DNA of 64,000 bases from Trichostrongylus colubriformis. Lineage: Eukaryota > Nematoda > Chromadorea > Rhabditida > Trichostrongylidae. The translations under genes were made by a program, and so were the position numbers. Below, piece by piece: positions 1 through 11,751 of this stretch (position 1 is its first letter; each line of letters begins with the position of its first letter). The notes beneath the pieces were generated by a model. The model worked only from the letters and a program-made list of their open reading frames with translations. It was not told the origin of the DNA and did not search any database. The stretch covers positions 31,325,274-31,389,273 of the forward strand of contig OZ022257.1 in assembly GCA_963978905.1 (NCBI GenBank), read 5' to 3'.

Positions 1-414
1 TGTTGTCAAAATTAGAGCGCAAGACAAGGAACGATGCGAGCTAGTTGGGTGTGCCCATACACGTTAATCTAGTTGTTAGCTCTTTTTATTGGTGCAGGAA
101 TGAGTGTGGGTTAGAAATGCGACTGCTGAAAAGACTCTTTCAACTATGGTAACTAAAATTTTATTAGGACAAATTATCAAAGAAATGATTGCATCGTAGT
201 CTACTCTCACACATTTTGAATACAGTGACATCTTCATCATATTTTCCACGCTGGAAAAGAAATCTCATAGAATGATTCAGAAGTCAGACCTATTCGGCTA
301 TAAAGGGTGTCGGTGGACATGGGTGCATACCAGAGAAGACTTCTCTCTTGGATATAAATAGCGGTATCGAGAGCGGTAGTAAACTGAGCTCTCAATTTCA
401 TTTTATATGCTTGT

Positions 415-1000
415 TACGTAAGTCTGCGTAGGTGGATGTGTCCTGTCTGTCTGTCGAAGATTTCGTAACTGTGGGTAGCGTAACGATGTGGCTCCGATTT
501 TCACCGTGGTATAGTAGATAGTAAGAAATTGTGGATGCATGAAACTGATAACAGCTGACAGAGACTAATTGGAGAAGCAAGTGTCACAGGATTGGTTACG
601 CATTTCGAACTCACAGAAAAGTGTCGACATTTATGGACATTGAGAAAGTGGAGCTGGACATCAAGTGCTGGGTGATCACAAATGATACAACGAATTGGGT
701 TTCGGACAGCAAACGACACCAAATCCGTTGCAGTTTCCGGGTTGTCGCTCAGGGCTAGCTGTTGAGGTGAGTTATGAGTAATGATAACTTGCGATAACAA
801 ATGATGTCTGTGGATAATGTGCAATGAGGGCCGACTGCTGTGATCTCACAACCTTTGCATGATAATATAATGATATGTCCATGACAAGTATATGACTGAT
901 AACGGTAGCTCCTTTGATTATGTGATGACTGATAAGTGTACTCAAAATGCAGCCATAGGCATGACCTCACTCTGTCCTAAGGAAGTATCCCAGAGGGCCA
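415..1000. repeat. diverged copy of the GATAA-rich satellite element
   Basis: This stretch opens with a CTGTCTGTCTGTCG-type run like the one ending the better copies at 16.9-19.2 and 46.8-47.8 kb. It then carries several scattered CTGATAACRG and GATAAC motifs spaced as in those copies. It is too diverged to place boundaries. No coding frame in it looks convincing. Assignment to the family is by eye only. Confidence 0.3.
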
Positions 1001-3282
1001 TGAAGTAATTCGCCTTAAGCGCGGCACTCCCTTTCATGCCTGTGGCTATGCCACAAGCCAACTAGATTTTAAATATTACGTAGTATGTCCGCTTACATGT
1101 TTCTGTGTAAATACCTAGTGAAATAAATTATAGAGGTTATTGTGTTAGATGGTGATAAAACCTTCGTTACACGTACGTATACTTATCCATTGGTCCCCAA
1201 CCAGACCGACTACATATAAGCCTAAGAAATGCGACACAAGCTCCTTGCTAATTATATGTACTATAACTTGCTACAGTGTTTCCGATGAGCGCACTGCGAA
1301 GGTCTCCTTCAGGGGCCAACATCTATAAAGCCAGTCTGTGGCGACGGTGTACTTTGATGCAGCCCAAAGGTATTTGCGCTTATGAAGTAAGTAAGAAGAG
1401 AAGGAAAGGAAAAGCAACGAACGTGCTGCCACTCAAGGATTCTCACTTTCCAAATATATGCAGCAATGCGTAGTTTGCTGGGGACGCCGCCCATTGAGAC
1501 CTCGCAGCGGCACATTGACTTCCCTGCACTACAGCGAGTGTGACTCATTATAAGAGAAAAATTACGTCGGATCATCCAGCGTGCAATGCGACGTGTGCGA
1601 GCCAAGGGCACTAACTATAGTAGTTGCATCTCAAGACGATGACAGTGCCCTACGCTTTATTTCGAGCGCAGTCAATTTAGAACCCAAATGGCCCCCCATA
1701 GTTTGCATCCTCTGCGCCGTATATGGCTCCGCAAGTTTTTGTTTAACTGACACATAACTCGCTCTTATAGCCGATCACCAAAGGAATCGTCCAGGAGAAT
1801 TCTGTGATCACAACTTCTCTTGAAATCTTTTTACTAGGTACAGTGCAAAAGGATAAACACGAAAAGAATTGTGAAATGTCTTATGAATTTTTCCAATGCA
1901 TAATCGCAGAAGTGCAGGAGGAGCAACTCCTTTGAATGCCCACCAAGCGTTATCTGAACAGCCATCTGCGGGCAGAGCGCAGTTCAAATTTTCTCGCCAA
2001 AGGTTGATTTGCCTCTCACACTGCTTCACTGACCACGGGACAGCCACCTATTCGCTCCTAAAGCCCCGAGGCCGTCCACACATTGACGCCCAACTCGCTT
2101 CAAGGAAACTGTATCTCAGCCGGTTTCTTGTTTTTGCGCATTATACTGCGACCCTTGGTAGCAAAACTTTATAAATATGTGGGTAACAGAAGACCTCAAA
2201 TTTTTGTGGCAATTCTCAAAATAGCAGCTCCCACGGTGGACAACGCGGCAAATGACGCTTCAATTCCCAAGCTTCCAGCCTCCAAGTGTCACAAAACAGC
2301 TGTTAAAACCACAGCTGCTGTGCAAAAAACCATGTAAGCAAAGGAAAATGCGAAATGAGAGTCATAATTCGTGGAATGCCTGGCCCGAATCAAGGAATAT
2401 CGTGAAGTCGCGTTCCAAAATTACTTCAACAACTCTCAGTCACACTGCCTCAAAATCGAATACGTTCTCAAATGATGTTGAATAATAAGTAGCAATTGTG
2501 GGGGGGAGTACATCAGAAAGGAAAAACCACACGGTAATCAAAAATAATCAAAATGTTTCTGGGAACTAGCTGCCGTCTCTTCACGCGCGGTAACCTCACT
2601 CTATCCGCCAATTGTTTCTCACACCCCTGCTTCATCACTCTAAGGATGGAAAACCGGTCTCACATGCGTGGAAGATTTTACTTGTAATTCAAAAAATCGA
2701 AATATCACGAGCCCTCTCGTATTGACTTGTCAGAATGACCTGTCTTGATCGTATTCATTCGAAAGTGAGTCGGAAGGACCTTACCTCATTATGCAGCTAC
2801 TTGCGTGGACGTAACTCGCTGAGATCCTACTGTGACCTGAAATCCTCACAATTCACATTTTGGCGTCTCCGGTGTTGATATTGGAGTTTAATGATGGACT
2901 ACCCCCCTCTATCCACTTACTGCTGATGCCACTGATTGCTATTGGCGCATTGGCAGCAATGTTATATGATAGAGAAAGTGTGGTTGGAATCGCTGACACT
3001 CTGCAAGTTTGAGGCTCGGCTGACAGTATAATTGCAGCTGGCAGAAGCTCTTGCCGTCAACAGTCGCTGCTCTTACTGTTTACGCTTTCTTTTTTCAATT
3101 AAGATGTAACTTCCATTCTCTTTTTTCCGCTAGAAATAGTTTCAAGGAAATGGACGAGACAGTAAAGAATTCCCACAATTCGTTACAGTGAACTTGTGAA
3201 ATTGCAAACAGACAGCGTGCTGAGATAGACACGAATATTCGTGCAAGTTGAGGTTATCCAAGTTCTAAACTCCATAAATATT
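1001..3282. other. intergenic sequence, no recognised gene
   Basis: Only short open frames of unconvincing composition are present, none longer than about 100 codons and none with paired splice signals I could trust. A small G-run occurs near 2501-2507. I see no TIR pair, tandem array or RNA structure here. Confidence 0.5.
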
Positions 3283-3685
3283 GGCATGGTATTCTCTTGA
3301 TAAGCGTCAGTTTCTTGCAGCCAACACCAGGATATTAACTGGCATTATGCGGCTAACGTTTAGGCCTTGTCGCTCGCCAGAGCCTGGAAAGTCAAAGGTA
3401 ATTGCGATACATCCTCGAACACCATTTCAGACTCGCAAAACAGTTCCACGTAGACCAGAAGTACAAACAAAGGGGCCGCGAACCACAATCGCAGACGAAC
3501 TCACCTTAAGGCACAGCAGGCCGTTGTTGTGCCACCCTTATTCTAAATCAGTGGGTGGCTTCAGAAGAATCGATCCAACGGCACGGGGCCGATGGCTTTC
3601 TTAGCCCACACAAGATGAGAAATGGGGCAGGTTCGTTTGTTATGCCTAGGAACTCCTATTTTCTATTCATTTTCAAGCTTCGGGC

Positions 3686-4251
3686 TCAAATCCATGGTGC
3701 TTTCAAAATTTCGTGCGCTAGGGTCCGCCGTTCCCGCAATAGAACTAACAGCCACTTCGAACTACACATCTTCATGGCGATGCAGCCGATGCGCACCCAG
3801 AGGGTTTTCGGGCCTGATCTTTTTGAGACGTCGAGGTGCTCCTTGACCCTACAGCACAGAGGTCGTCCGGTTTCGCCAACATGTTCGTTCCCACAAAGCT
3901 TGCAAGAGATCAGATAGATCACACTTGATTCAGTGCAGTCCCGTACCCGTCCATTAGGGCAGATCACACAGTGAGAGGTAAGCGCGAGCGGTCACACCTC
4001 CGATCGCGTACCAACTGCTGCTCAAGAAATGTGGGCGGTATCTAGAGCATCCGTACTGCATCGTCCAGACCACATCTGCCAGAGCGTTCCTTACGGCTGA
4101 CCTGATGGTATCGGTCACAAAGGAATACAAAACGGCACCTTTTAGGCTTCCTATTCCACAGACCTATTTTGTTTACTTTTGGGTGGTCCAGACGGAGCTC
4201 GCTTTTTGAAAGACAGCTATTTGAAAGGGTTATCTTTCGTGCAAGTTCCAA
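3686..4251 (-). pseudogene. Penelope-like element, C-terminal linker and GIY-YIG endonuclease fragment
   Basis: The minus-strand reading at 3967-3686 contains VIYLISCKLCGNEHVGETGR followed by a PLCCRVKEHLD-like segment. This is the CxxC...YVGETGR...R.KEHL signature of the GIY-YIG endonuclease fused to Penelope-like reverse transcriptases. Upstream, at 4251-4042, a second frame carries a stretch resembling the linker that normally precedes this domain. No reverse transcriptase palm motif remains. In the intact family this nuclease nicks target DNA for target-primed integration. Here the frame is shifted between the two parts and the element is a fragment. A cellular GIY-YIG nuclease is unlikely because the KEHL-type context is typical of the retroelement. 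Confidence 0.65.
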
Positions 4252-4439
4252 GGATTCTGTGTCCTCCTGAGTATCCTACGACATTCTTTTTGCTCCACTA
4301 AACATGTTCCTGACCACTGCTTATTTGGTTTTTGCGAGATGCGCCGACCGGTGTAATGCGAAAATATTTTTCTGCTGGGTTTTCTATACCATTTTCTTTG
4401 ATAGCACCATTAAGCAAAAGAAGCCAATGTTCTCTGGAT

Positions 4440-4610
4440 TTCTCTCGCAATATCGGGCGTATGACCGCACGGGCTATACCCTTTACTGTGTGGTCTGTAC
4501 TAATGGACGGGTAGGGAATGTGATCTCTTGTAAGCTTTGTGGGACGAGTAAATGGCAAAACCGGAAGACCTCTGTGCTCTAAGGTAAGAGCATCTCGATG
4601 GCCTAAAAAT
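4440..4610 (+). pseudogene. second Penelope-like GIY-YIG fragment, plus strand
   Basis: This is the mirror of the fragment at 3686-3967. It reads TNGRVGN and ISCKLCG, then jumps past the expected GIY-YIG core to a segment matching the R-P-L region. It has internal deletions and no usable frame. Its orientation opposite to the left copy shows the inverted arrangement of the pair. Confidence 0.5.
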
Positions 4611-5483
4611 ATTCAGGCCCGACACCCCCCTAGGTGCTCACAGGCTGTAGTTTCATGAAGATGTGGAGTTTCAAGTGGCAAAGTATTCTGTCGCGGGAAT
4701 CGCGGAGCCCAGAGCGCAAAATTTCGAAAGCATTTTGGATTAGCGCCGAAGCTTGTATATGAACAGGAAAGAGGAATGCATTGCCATAACAAACGAACTT
4801 GCCCCATCTCTCACCTTGTGTGAGCTAAAAACGCCATCGGTCTCGTGCCGTTGGGTCGGGTCATCCGAAGCCACCCACTAAATCAGAATAACGGTGGTCT
4901 CAACGACGGTCTGCTGTGCTTTAAGGTGAGTTCGTCTGCGATTGTGGTTTACGATCCTCTATTTATTCTTCTGGTCTACTGAACTGTTTTGTGAGTCTGA
5001 AATGGTGTCGAGAATGTATCGCAATTATCTTTGACTTTCCACGCTCTGACGAAAGCGACCGTATAATGCTAATTAATATCTTGGTGTTGGCTGTAAGAAA
5101 CTGACGCTCATCAAGTAACCTAGGTAACATCCCGCTTTGGTAACCAGAATCGTAGACTCGTACGAGCGGCGGTGACTTCAGAATATGGGGCATTAAAAGG
5201 AATATGCTGGAACGAATATAAATCCTAACCCAGTGTAAAGCTAAACGTAACGGGAAAATTAGGTCGTTTATAAAAAAAGCAATGTTGCTAGTGACCCTGA
5301 AACCCTTTACGCATTTTTCGTGTGGCCAATAGGGGTAGACCCTTAAAGCGAATGAGCAGCAATCGAGCCCTTCGCTAAGCTTTTGAATGAAACATTCACT
5401 GTACGGGGAACATAGTTTGACCTGTGCATAACAGTATACATCGGTAGGGTATATTCTATCTCTTCTTATCCCCTTCCTTTGAG

Positions 5484-5595
5484 AAGTAGCTCGATTCAAC
5501 TGAGAAGAGTACTGAATGCGAATGATATCACCCGTGTTGCCTTGGGAGTTCCTGAGAATAATTCAGAGCCTATAGAAGTACCTGATCTTCAGCAG
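5484..5595 (+). CDS. candidate host coding exon
   Basis: A pyrimidine-rich tract ending CCTTTGAG precedes an open frame, and a CAGCAG|GTAATG donor ends it. The encoded segment includes NANDITRVALGVPENN and an acidic, proline-containing end PIEVPDLQQ, which reads like ordinary protein and contains no stop. I do not recognise the family, and I could not find the neighbouring exons with matching phase. The exon call rests on composition and splice signals. It could also be a fragment of an unrecognised transposon gene. Confidence 0.3.
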
Positions 5596-5801
5596 GTAAT
5601 GAGGATTTGTAACGCATTTGCTGACCATTGACGAAAACTGAAAACTCACGTTTCTGCGTAAAGAGCATGAAGAACAAAAGTTGTTACCATCCTGTGGTTG
5701 ATTAGCGAAGTACGTTCAAACGTTTGAGATGAGAGAGGACGAAATTGAGAAGGTAATAAATGATAAAATGTTCTTTTAGTGCACTGAACATGAGTAGCTG
5801 A

Positions 5802-6064
5802 TTAAAACTGCCGTGAGGCAATACAATAGAATTGGAGGCACTGATAAGCAGATGATTTCTGATGTCCCCGAAAGGAGGAAAGGGGAGTATCGAACAGAGG
5901 ATGCCAAGGAACTGCCAACCCGTAAAGTGCAATGGGTTCAGCAATTTGCCCACTGAGACTTCCTATGCACCCTATCGTAACCTTGTGCATCTCGGTGTCT
6001 TCTTCCAGGTCCATAACATTTACTGGTAGCTCTTTGATATATTTGTCGTAATCGTGGTGAGTTC
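5802..6064 (-). CDS. candidate coding exon, opposite strand
   Basis: Minus-strand frame opening after a CCAGTGACCAG acceptor-like site. It encodes a protein-like run including DYDKYIKELPVNVMDLEED and a following IGCIGSLSGQIAEPIALYG segment, and stops at 5802. Charge distribution and absence of low complexity argue for real coding sequence, at least in the first 50 codons. The last 35 codons are less convincing and may be read-through past an unseen donor. Family unknown. It lies 200 bp from the opposite-strand exon at 5484-5595, so the two probably belong to different genes or to a retroelement. Confidence 0.3.
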
Positions 6065-6357
6065 CTGGTCACTGGGATCCGTGTATGATCGAAAAAATTG
6101 AGTGAGTTAGTTTTTTAGTTTCTCTTTTTATTCAGAGACGCTGTTCATGAAATCAATCCACCTTCATGTTCGCTGTTCGAACTGCAACAAAACTATAATA
6201 TTCTCACTCAACTAGTCGCTTTTTTCTTTGGTATTTGGTTGTGAAGAAGGACACCAGCACTGGATGTTCAGCATTGAAGCACCCTTATATATGACGAGGA
6301 AAATCAGAATATGGGAGACATGTTTTCCTTAAATGGTGGTGTGACCTTTAAATAATA

Positions 6358-7738
6358 TTGGGTTGCGGAATAAGTTCCCGCGGTTTTCTTCAACCCTGTT
6401 TTTGACATTGTTCCCTTCATCTTTCGAAAAAGCTCATATATGTTTCGATAAAGCTCTTTTTGCTTCGTAAAATGCTATGATCTGTTTTTCGATTCCTCCG
6501 TTTGCCTAAAATTCATGATGTTTGGAAATGAAGTAAGCTGAAGGCAAAAATTGGCACTCTCGACACTTCGCCTTCCTCGTCTGCCATCGGGATCAAAAAA
6601 ATTTCGCGCATATGTTTTGGACAGAGCTTTTTCAGCTCTACAGAATGGTACTATGTACCTTTTATACAAATCGCTCAACTTTTTGCTGCTTTTAAGACTC
6701 ACAAATTCGGTACTCGCAAAAGTGTACACTTTCGTTATCTTCTCTTCCTCGCCTACCATCGAGATTGGAGAGAATGTGCATAAGCGCATTCGATAGAGCT
6801 TTTCTTGCTCTACAAGATGATACTAATCTTCTTTTGTACCCTCTCATACTTTACCATGTAGAAAAAAGTTTCCATCTGTTTTTCAATTTAAATTGCATAG
6901 TGAACAAGAATTCTTTTGATAGAGCGTTTTGCATCATTCGATAGAGCTCTTTTCGCTCTACAAAATAGTGCTTACGGTTTTTGTTCGAATAAATTTTTGA
7001 CATTTTTTAGATCATTTAAAAGTCGACGAAATCGAGCATTTTTGACACCATGTGACGAAAATGCTCGATTTCGTCGACTTCTAAATGATCTAAAAAAATG
7101 TCAAAAATTCATCCGAACAAAAACCGTAAGCACTATCTTGTAGAGCGAAAAGAGCTCTATCGGATGATGCGAAACGCTCTGCAAAAAAAATTCTTCTTCA
7201 TTATGCAATTTTAAATTGAAAAACAGATGGGAACTTTATTCTACATGGTAAAGTATGAGAGGGTACAAAAGAAGATTAGTATCATCTTGTAGAGCAAGAA
7301 AAGCTCTATCATGCGCTTATGCACCTTCTCTCCAATCTCGATGGTAGGCGAGGAAGAGAAGATAACGAAAGTGCACACTTTTGCGAGTACTGAATTTGTG
7401 AGTCTTAAAAGCAGCAAAAAGTTGAGCGATTTGTATGGAAGGTAGCACCATTCTGTAGAGCTGAAAAAGTTCTATCCAAAACACATGCGCAAAATTTTTT
7501 TGATCCCGATGGCAGACGAGGAAGGCGAAGTGTCCAGAGTGCCACTTTTTGCCTTCAGCTTACTTCAATTCCGAACCTCATAAATTTCAGGCAATCGAAG
7601 GAATCGAAAAACAGATTATAGCATTTTGTAGAGCAAAAAAAGCTATATCGAATTCATGTATGAGCTTTGTCGAAAGATGAAAGAAACGATGTGAAAAACG
7701 GGGTTAAAAAAACCGCGGGAGTTTATTCCTCAACCCAA
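6358..7738. mobile_element. 1.38-kb near-perfect palindromic (foldback) DNA element
   Basis: The termini TTGGGTTGCGGAATAAGTTC (6358) and its complement ending at 7738 begin two arms of about 690 bp that match almost base for base to a centre near 7048. The flanks are TA, and a longer ATAATAT copy (6352-6358 and 7738-7744) also brackets the element, so the target duplication is either TA or 7 bp. Each arm contains four AGAGCTTTTTYGCTCT-type motifs (near 6451, 6623, 6795, 6943), each itself a small hairpin, spaced about 150-172 bp. No transposase is encoded. It is probably non-autonomous and mobilised by a mariner-type enzyme, although a 7-bp duplication would argue otherwise. A transcript would form a very long hairpin. 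Confidence 0.85.
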
Positions 7739-7742
7739 TAAT

Positions 7743-8116
7743 ATGAGGCGAAATAGCATCCAAAGGCTTCGTTTGGGCAGACTGCTGCAGTTTACCTGGC
7801 CTGATACATTGAACGCCACCAGCAGTGGCGTAGCTACATTGGCTAAAGTGGCTCCCTCTTCCCAGAACTTCATGGGGCACGCGCGGCACAGCCTCCACAA
7901 ACACTTCAGATCCCCGCCATATATTGGCTTAGGTCGAACGCCACGAGGTTCACCTTCAATGCTGAAATCTTCAAAGCGGAAATAATCGAACCTTGTCGCA
8001 CAATGCTTTCTCGCATGTGGCCTCGACACTTGGTCAAGTTGTCGAGCTGTTTGGACTATGGATTCACCCAATTTAATGTCGAAGAATAATATCGTCCGAA
8101 GTTGCTCTTTTGACAT
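7743..8116 (-). pseudogene. mariner transposase N-terminal relic
   Basis: The minus-strand frame starts MSKEQLRTILFFDIKLGESI, matching the N-terminal helix-turn-helix start of mariner transposases (residues 1-30). After a shift it continues through DFSIEGEPRGVRPKPI, the linker that follows the DNA-binding domain in the family. No DDE/D catalytic motifs follow. The relic abuts the right end of the 1.38-kb palindrome, so that element may have inserted into or beside an older mariner copy. Confidence 0.65.
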
Positions 8117-8921
8117 GCTTCAAAACGTCTTGGGAAAATGGGGTTCATCAAGATGTGGTGAAAGGGCCATTGTATCTTCAGAAAGCGCAAAAAATTTTCT
8201 TAAAGATGTACTACTGAGACAGAGAGAATGGATTTTTAATCAGCAGCGAGTGTACAAGAAGTAATACAAAACGTTGAGAGCTTACCGGACAACCTAATGG
8301 CTGCATTTTGAGTGGTACATCCGCACGAAAAGCAAGGCCTGCTGTTTAAGGTGACATAGTGAAGCCAAAGATTTTACCCGTGACTGAGCATCCACTAATC
8401 ACTTGGTAAGGTTTACCGCATCCTGTGATTGCACTCGAGCAGGACTGGCCTAACTTCTCCCGGAGCACCTGCTGCTTTCTGTGGCGGACTGCTACTACAG
8501 AAAGCACGCGACTTCCAGACGGACAAGAAGATGATCCCACTGTCTTCCTCAAACTTACACCCCAAAACATTTGGGAGAGCGAACTCTGGTCGACAAGAGG
8601 TCTTCAGTGTGGATGGTGCACAGATGATGATGATGATGATAATGATTGATACTGGTGTAAACTCGAGTTATATAAATTGGAGAGTGAACTTTTATATTGG
8701 GGCAGTAATGTAATGTATATGTAATGTGCTTCGTAAAGTCCCTCGTTTGGATACTCTCTATGAGGAGTCAGCTACAAGCGATCTGTGGGGAAGAAAGTCG
8801 AAAAATTCCAAAAATGAGTTACCTTCTGGTTTCTGAGCACAGGTAACGTAGACTGTATTCTGCAATTGAAGAAATATTAGCACAGTTTTAGCACAAATGG
8901 ATTGATGTTACTCTATACCAG

Positions 8922-9031
8922 GTACCTACTACGGAAGAGATGCAGTCGCAAATTACTACAGGGCTAGAATATTGAATTCCCTCGACGTGCCAGGGAATCG
9001 GATCACCGAAGGCGATCTTGTATTTTCTATG
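8922..9031 (+). CDS. candidate coding exon (Tudor-like composition)
   Basis: This open segment lies between a CTATACCAG acceptor and an ATG|GTAAAT donor. It encodes TYYGRDAVANYYRARILNSL followed by DVPGNRITEGDLVFSM. The YYRARILN motif followed by an acidic GD segment is reminiscent of Tudor domains (WYRARV..GD), but the match is weak and I would not name the family from it. The open frame in fact continues past the donor to about 9140, so the exon may be longer. No partner exon was identified. Confidence 0.35.
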
Positions 9032-9139
9032 GTAAATGTGCAACTGAACAAATGGTCGCGGTGGATCCGACCACCCCAGCTCAGTTCGAGTTTGGATTCG
9101 GGCATTGTATTTTCGTACTGGCAAAACCTCATATCCATA

Positions 9140-10317
9140 TGAGCTTAAAGACCGCTGAGGCGGGCATGGCCACTAAACGTCTGACCTGCATGGGTAAGGG
9201 ACATCGATGATCATTGGTCTTTAGCTTCGGTAAGATCTACTACGACATGATCATAATCATGCTCGAAGTTTTTGAGAGGACGGCTCACTTTATGAAAGTT
9301 CAATACGCAGCTGCTAGAAAACGCGATTCTCCCGGTTAATAGTGAGAAGCCCCTCCAAGTACCACAATTTGATTTTTTTGCCAGCATTGCCAGCCATGTA
9401 TGATCTTTTGCAGCCGAACTCTATCTCTCAACCCTCAGCCCGAAGCAGTTATTTTGTTCCAGTGCACATTAATGAAAATAAGGCCTGGCTGGTTTAAAAT
9501 GAATATTTGGGCTAAAAGCACCAGCAGCACTGATTAAAATACCTCGTGACATGTCGCCGAATAGGGCGGTGTTGCTCGTACTACAATGTTGATTGTTGGC
9601 TGGTTCTCCTGGAACATATGGACTGAGCTAAGTTGTGTTAGTGGTTTTTGAGCAATCAATTCTTGTGTATTAACAGTAAAGCGTGTGGTCCTAGCTTGAC
9701 GCAAGAAGTCATCCTTCTTTCCAATAGGATTCGCTGTAGAAGACTTAGCACTTCTCGAAAGTTGCTAGAGTTACATCAATCGAACTATATAATAGTTCGA
9801 ATAATAGAATGTCGTGCTTCGCGTGCAAGATAGTTCCAGTCAAAAAGCGATCTGAAGTAGTCATCGAACTTACCCTGTGATCTATCCTACTGTCACGTGA
9901 CGGCAAACCGGTTTCCTCATAGGAGCGGGACGATCCATGGTGGCTGAAATCCCATAGTAGTAGGCTGAGAAGCAGGAGTGTATATCCTTAGGTTAGGATT
10001 TCGCGCCGCGGCGTACCCTAGTATCATCACGCATTCGCTTCGGGACCCAATTACAACTGCACCTCTAACTCAAACACGTCGCGTCGCACGCCACATAGCG
10101 AGAAGCGGAAGCGGAATACTAACGCAAGTGTTCAGGCCCGGGAAACTGAGTGTTGCAGACTGGAAAGATTACGGTTCTCATTCAACTCTAAGTTGCTGTG
10201 CCCATGGATCCAATCACTATTGCATTTTTACTGCTGGGAACCTTTGCACACCACTCTTACATTCAAAATCGGCCATTTCTACCGAAATCCCTCGGGGTTG
10301 GTTGCCATAAGTTAATA
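9140..10317. other. no recognised gene
   Basis: Short frames only (for example 61 codons at 9648-9833 and 110 at 9978-10310), none with motifs or convincing splice signals. A palindromic GCGCCGCGGCG stretch occurs near 10000. Confidence 0.45.
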
Positions 10318-11243
10318 CAGGGTGTCCCAAAATTATGGGCGCCTGAACTCGTGATTTTTCGGATTCCTCTATACGATTGTATCAATCCTTTTTCTTACAT
10401 TTGCTGCTCAGTGGGTGCACAGGATCTTCTTCTACCAAGGTGCATGCTCGTCAGGGTGAAGCTCATGGTATTTCCGAAATTTCAGAAGTTTTTCAAATAC
10501 AATTGGTGGTCATTCGCTTCAACGGTGACACGCACCTCGCCGTACTTTTGTTCGAGCGAAAAAATTTCCACGTTCTGAACCGATGAGGGCAACTCACTGT
10601 GGCCAGCAACGTCTGGTAGGGTATACCATGTCGATAGAGTGTTTGGATTCCAGCAATCGGGTCCCAGTAATGATTGAGGGTCCAGTGATGACACGCTGTT
10701 GGTTTCCATCAATTTCGGCGTAAAGCTTGCGGGAATGTGAACATGAGGAAGTGGCTGTTGGACATAATAAAGCACTGTCCTCACTAGTCTTTCGCAAAAA
10801 TACTTGGTGAGTTTAGCGGCAAAACGCTCTAGTTTATAGAACCAAATTGATACAAAAGCGCTGCCGACTTGATTTTTCCGAATTCATCACTTTTCGAAAC
10901 GTTCGCCAAATTTCTCAAGACATGATTCAATTGATCTACTGCCAGGGTCCTCAACTAGAGGCAAGGTCTGACGAGTCAGACATCCTAGTATGGAGTCACA
11001 TAAGGTAGCCCTGAGAAAGATTTGGAAAGTAATGTGTGAAAAAAGCTGCGTGTCAAGGGCGGTTGAGTGATAGAGAGACTTTGAGCCTGTACCCTTGTCG
11101 GGGCAGAGAAACTTGTGATATGACTGCTGTGTCTTGTTGCATAAGGTGTGGGTAAAGTTGTGAATGGTTTGATTTTCCATCCACCCTATTGACGCCAACA
11201 AAATATTGCAATATATTGGCGCCCATAATTTTGGGACACCCTG
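10318..11243. mobile_element. 926-bp Tc1/mariner-type TIR element without recognisable transposase
   Basis: The inverted termini CAGGGTGTCCCAAAATTATG at 10318 and its complement ending at 11243 are flanked by TA on both sides. CAGGGTGTCCCAAAA is a known style of Tc1/mariner terminus. The interior does not encode a recognisable DDE/D enzyme. It does contain a minus-strand open frame of 100 codons (10482-10784) with protein-like sequence such as EIFSLEQKYGEVRVTVEAND, and another protein-like minus frame running up to the right TIR. It is therefore a non-autonomous element that may carry foreign coding sequence. Confidence 0.75.
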
Positions 11244-11751
11244 TATATGGAATGCAGGCACTTGGTTACTCATCACACCTTCGATTTCAAGAAAATAGAG
11301 CACCATTTCACTCCCATGATATGCACAGATATGGGCTAGAGCGTCCCGCATGACAATGGATAGCAGGGGTGTGTACAAAGTGGTACGAATGACCATTTTC
11401 TCCCCTGTAGCGCGAACCCTTAGCACCAATGGTGTGAAGTGACGACGACGGGGTGCGAAAATCAAGAGGTAATGTATTGATTAGAAACTCAAACCTCTGT
11501 ATTAAACCTCTGTATTAACCTCAAACAATGGCGAGTGAATAGAGAATAATCCGACTAGCAGAGGAAAAATTCAAGATAAAAAGATCGCCATTCAACTATC
11601 ACTACCCCGAACACTGGGAGTTGGTCAACAAAAACCAAATTCCGCTGAAATTTCGTCCTAGGAGTTACTCGGGGGCTGATTACGATAGCGTACGCTTATA
11701 GTTTTAGCGCTGATGTGGTGCAAAAGCACCCCGGTATAAAACTCTCTTACA

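Larger units (their letters stand above)
3283..5139. mobile_element. inverted pair of Penelope-like element fragments
   Basis: Two arms, about 3283-4010 and 4450-5139, are inverted copies of each other. For example, AGCGTCAGTTTCTTGCAGCC at 3305 is matched in reverse near 5095-5115 with few changes. The left arm carries the GIY-YIG region of a Penelope-like retroelement on the minus strand, and the right arm carries a damaged copy on plus. The roughly 440-bp spacer still holds upstream element sequence. Penelope-like elements are known for inverted or direct pseudo-LTR arrangements, so this may be native architecture or a head-to-head insertion. Both arms are inactive. Confidence 0.6.

Noticed and set aside
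3281..3917. Plus-strand frames of 107 and 120 codons across the left Penelope-like arm
   Set aside because: They are antisense to the GIY-YIG fragment, which has clear family motifs on minus.
8425..8713. Frames ending in a poly-Asp or poly-Met stretch
   Set aside because: These come from a short GAT/ATG repeat at 8622-8643. There is no other protein-like property.
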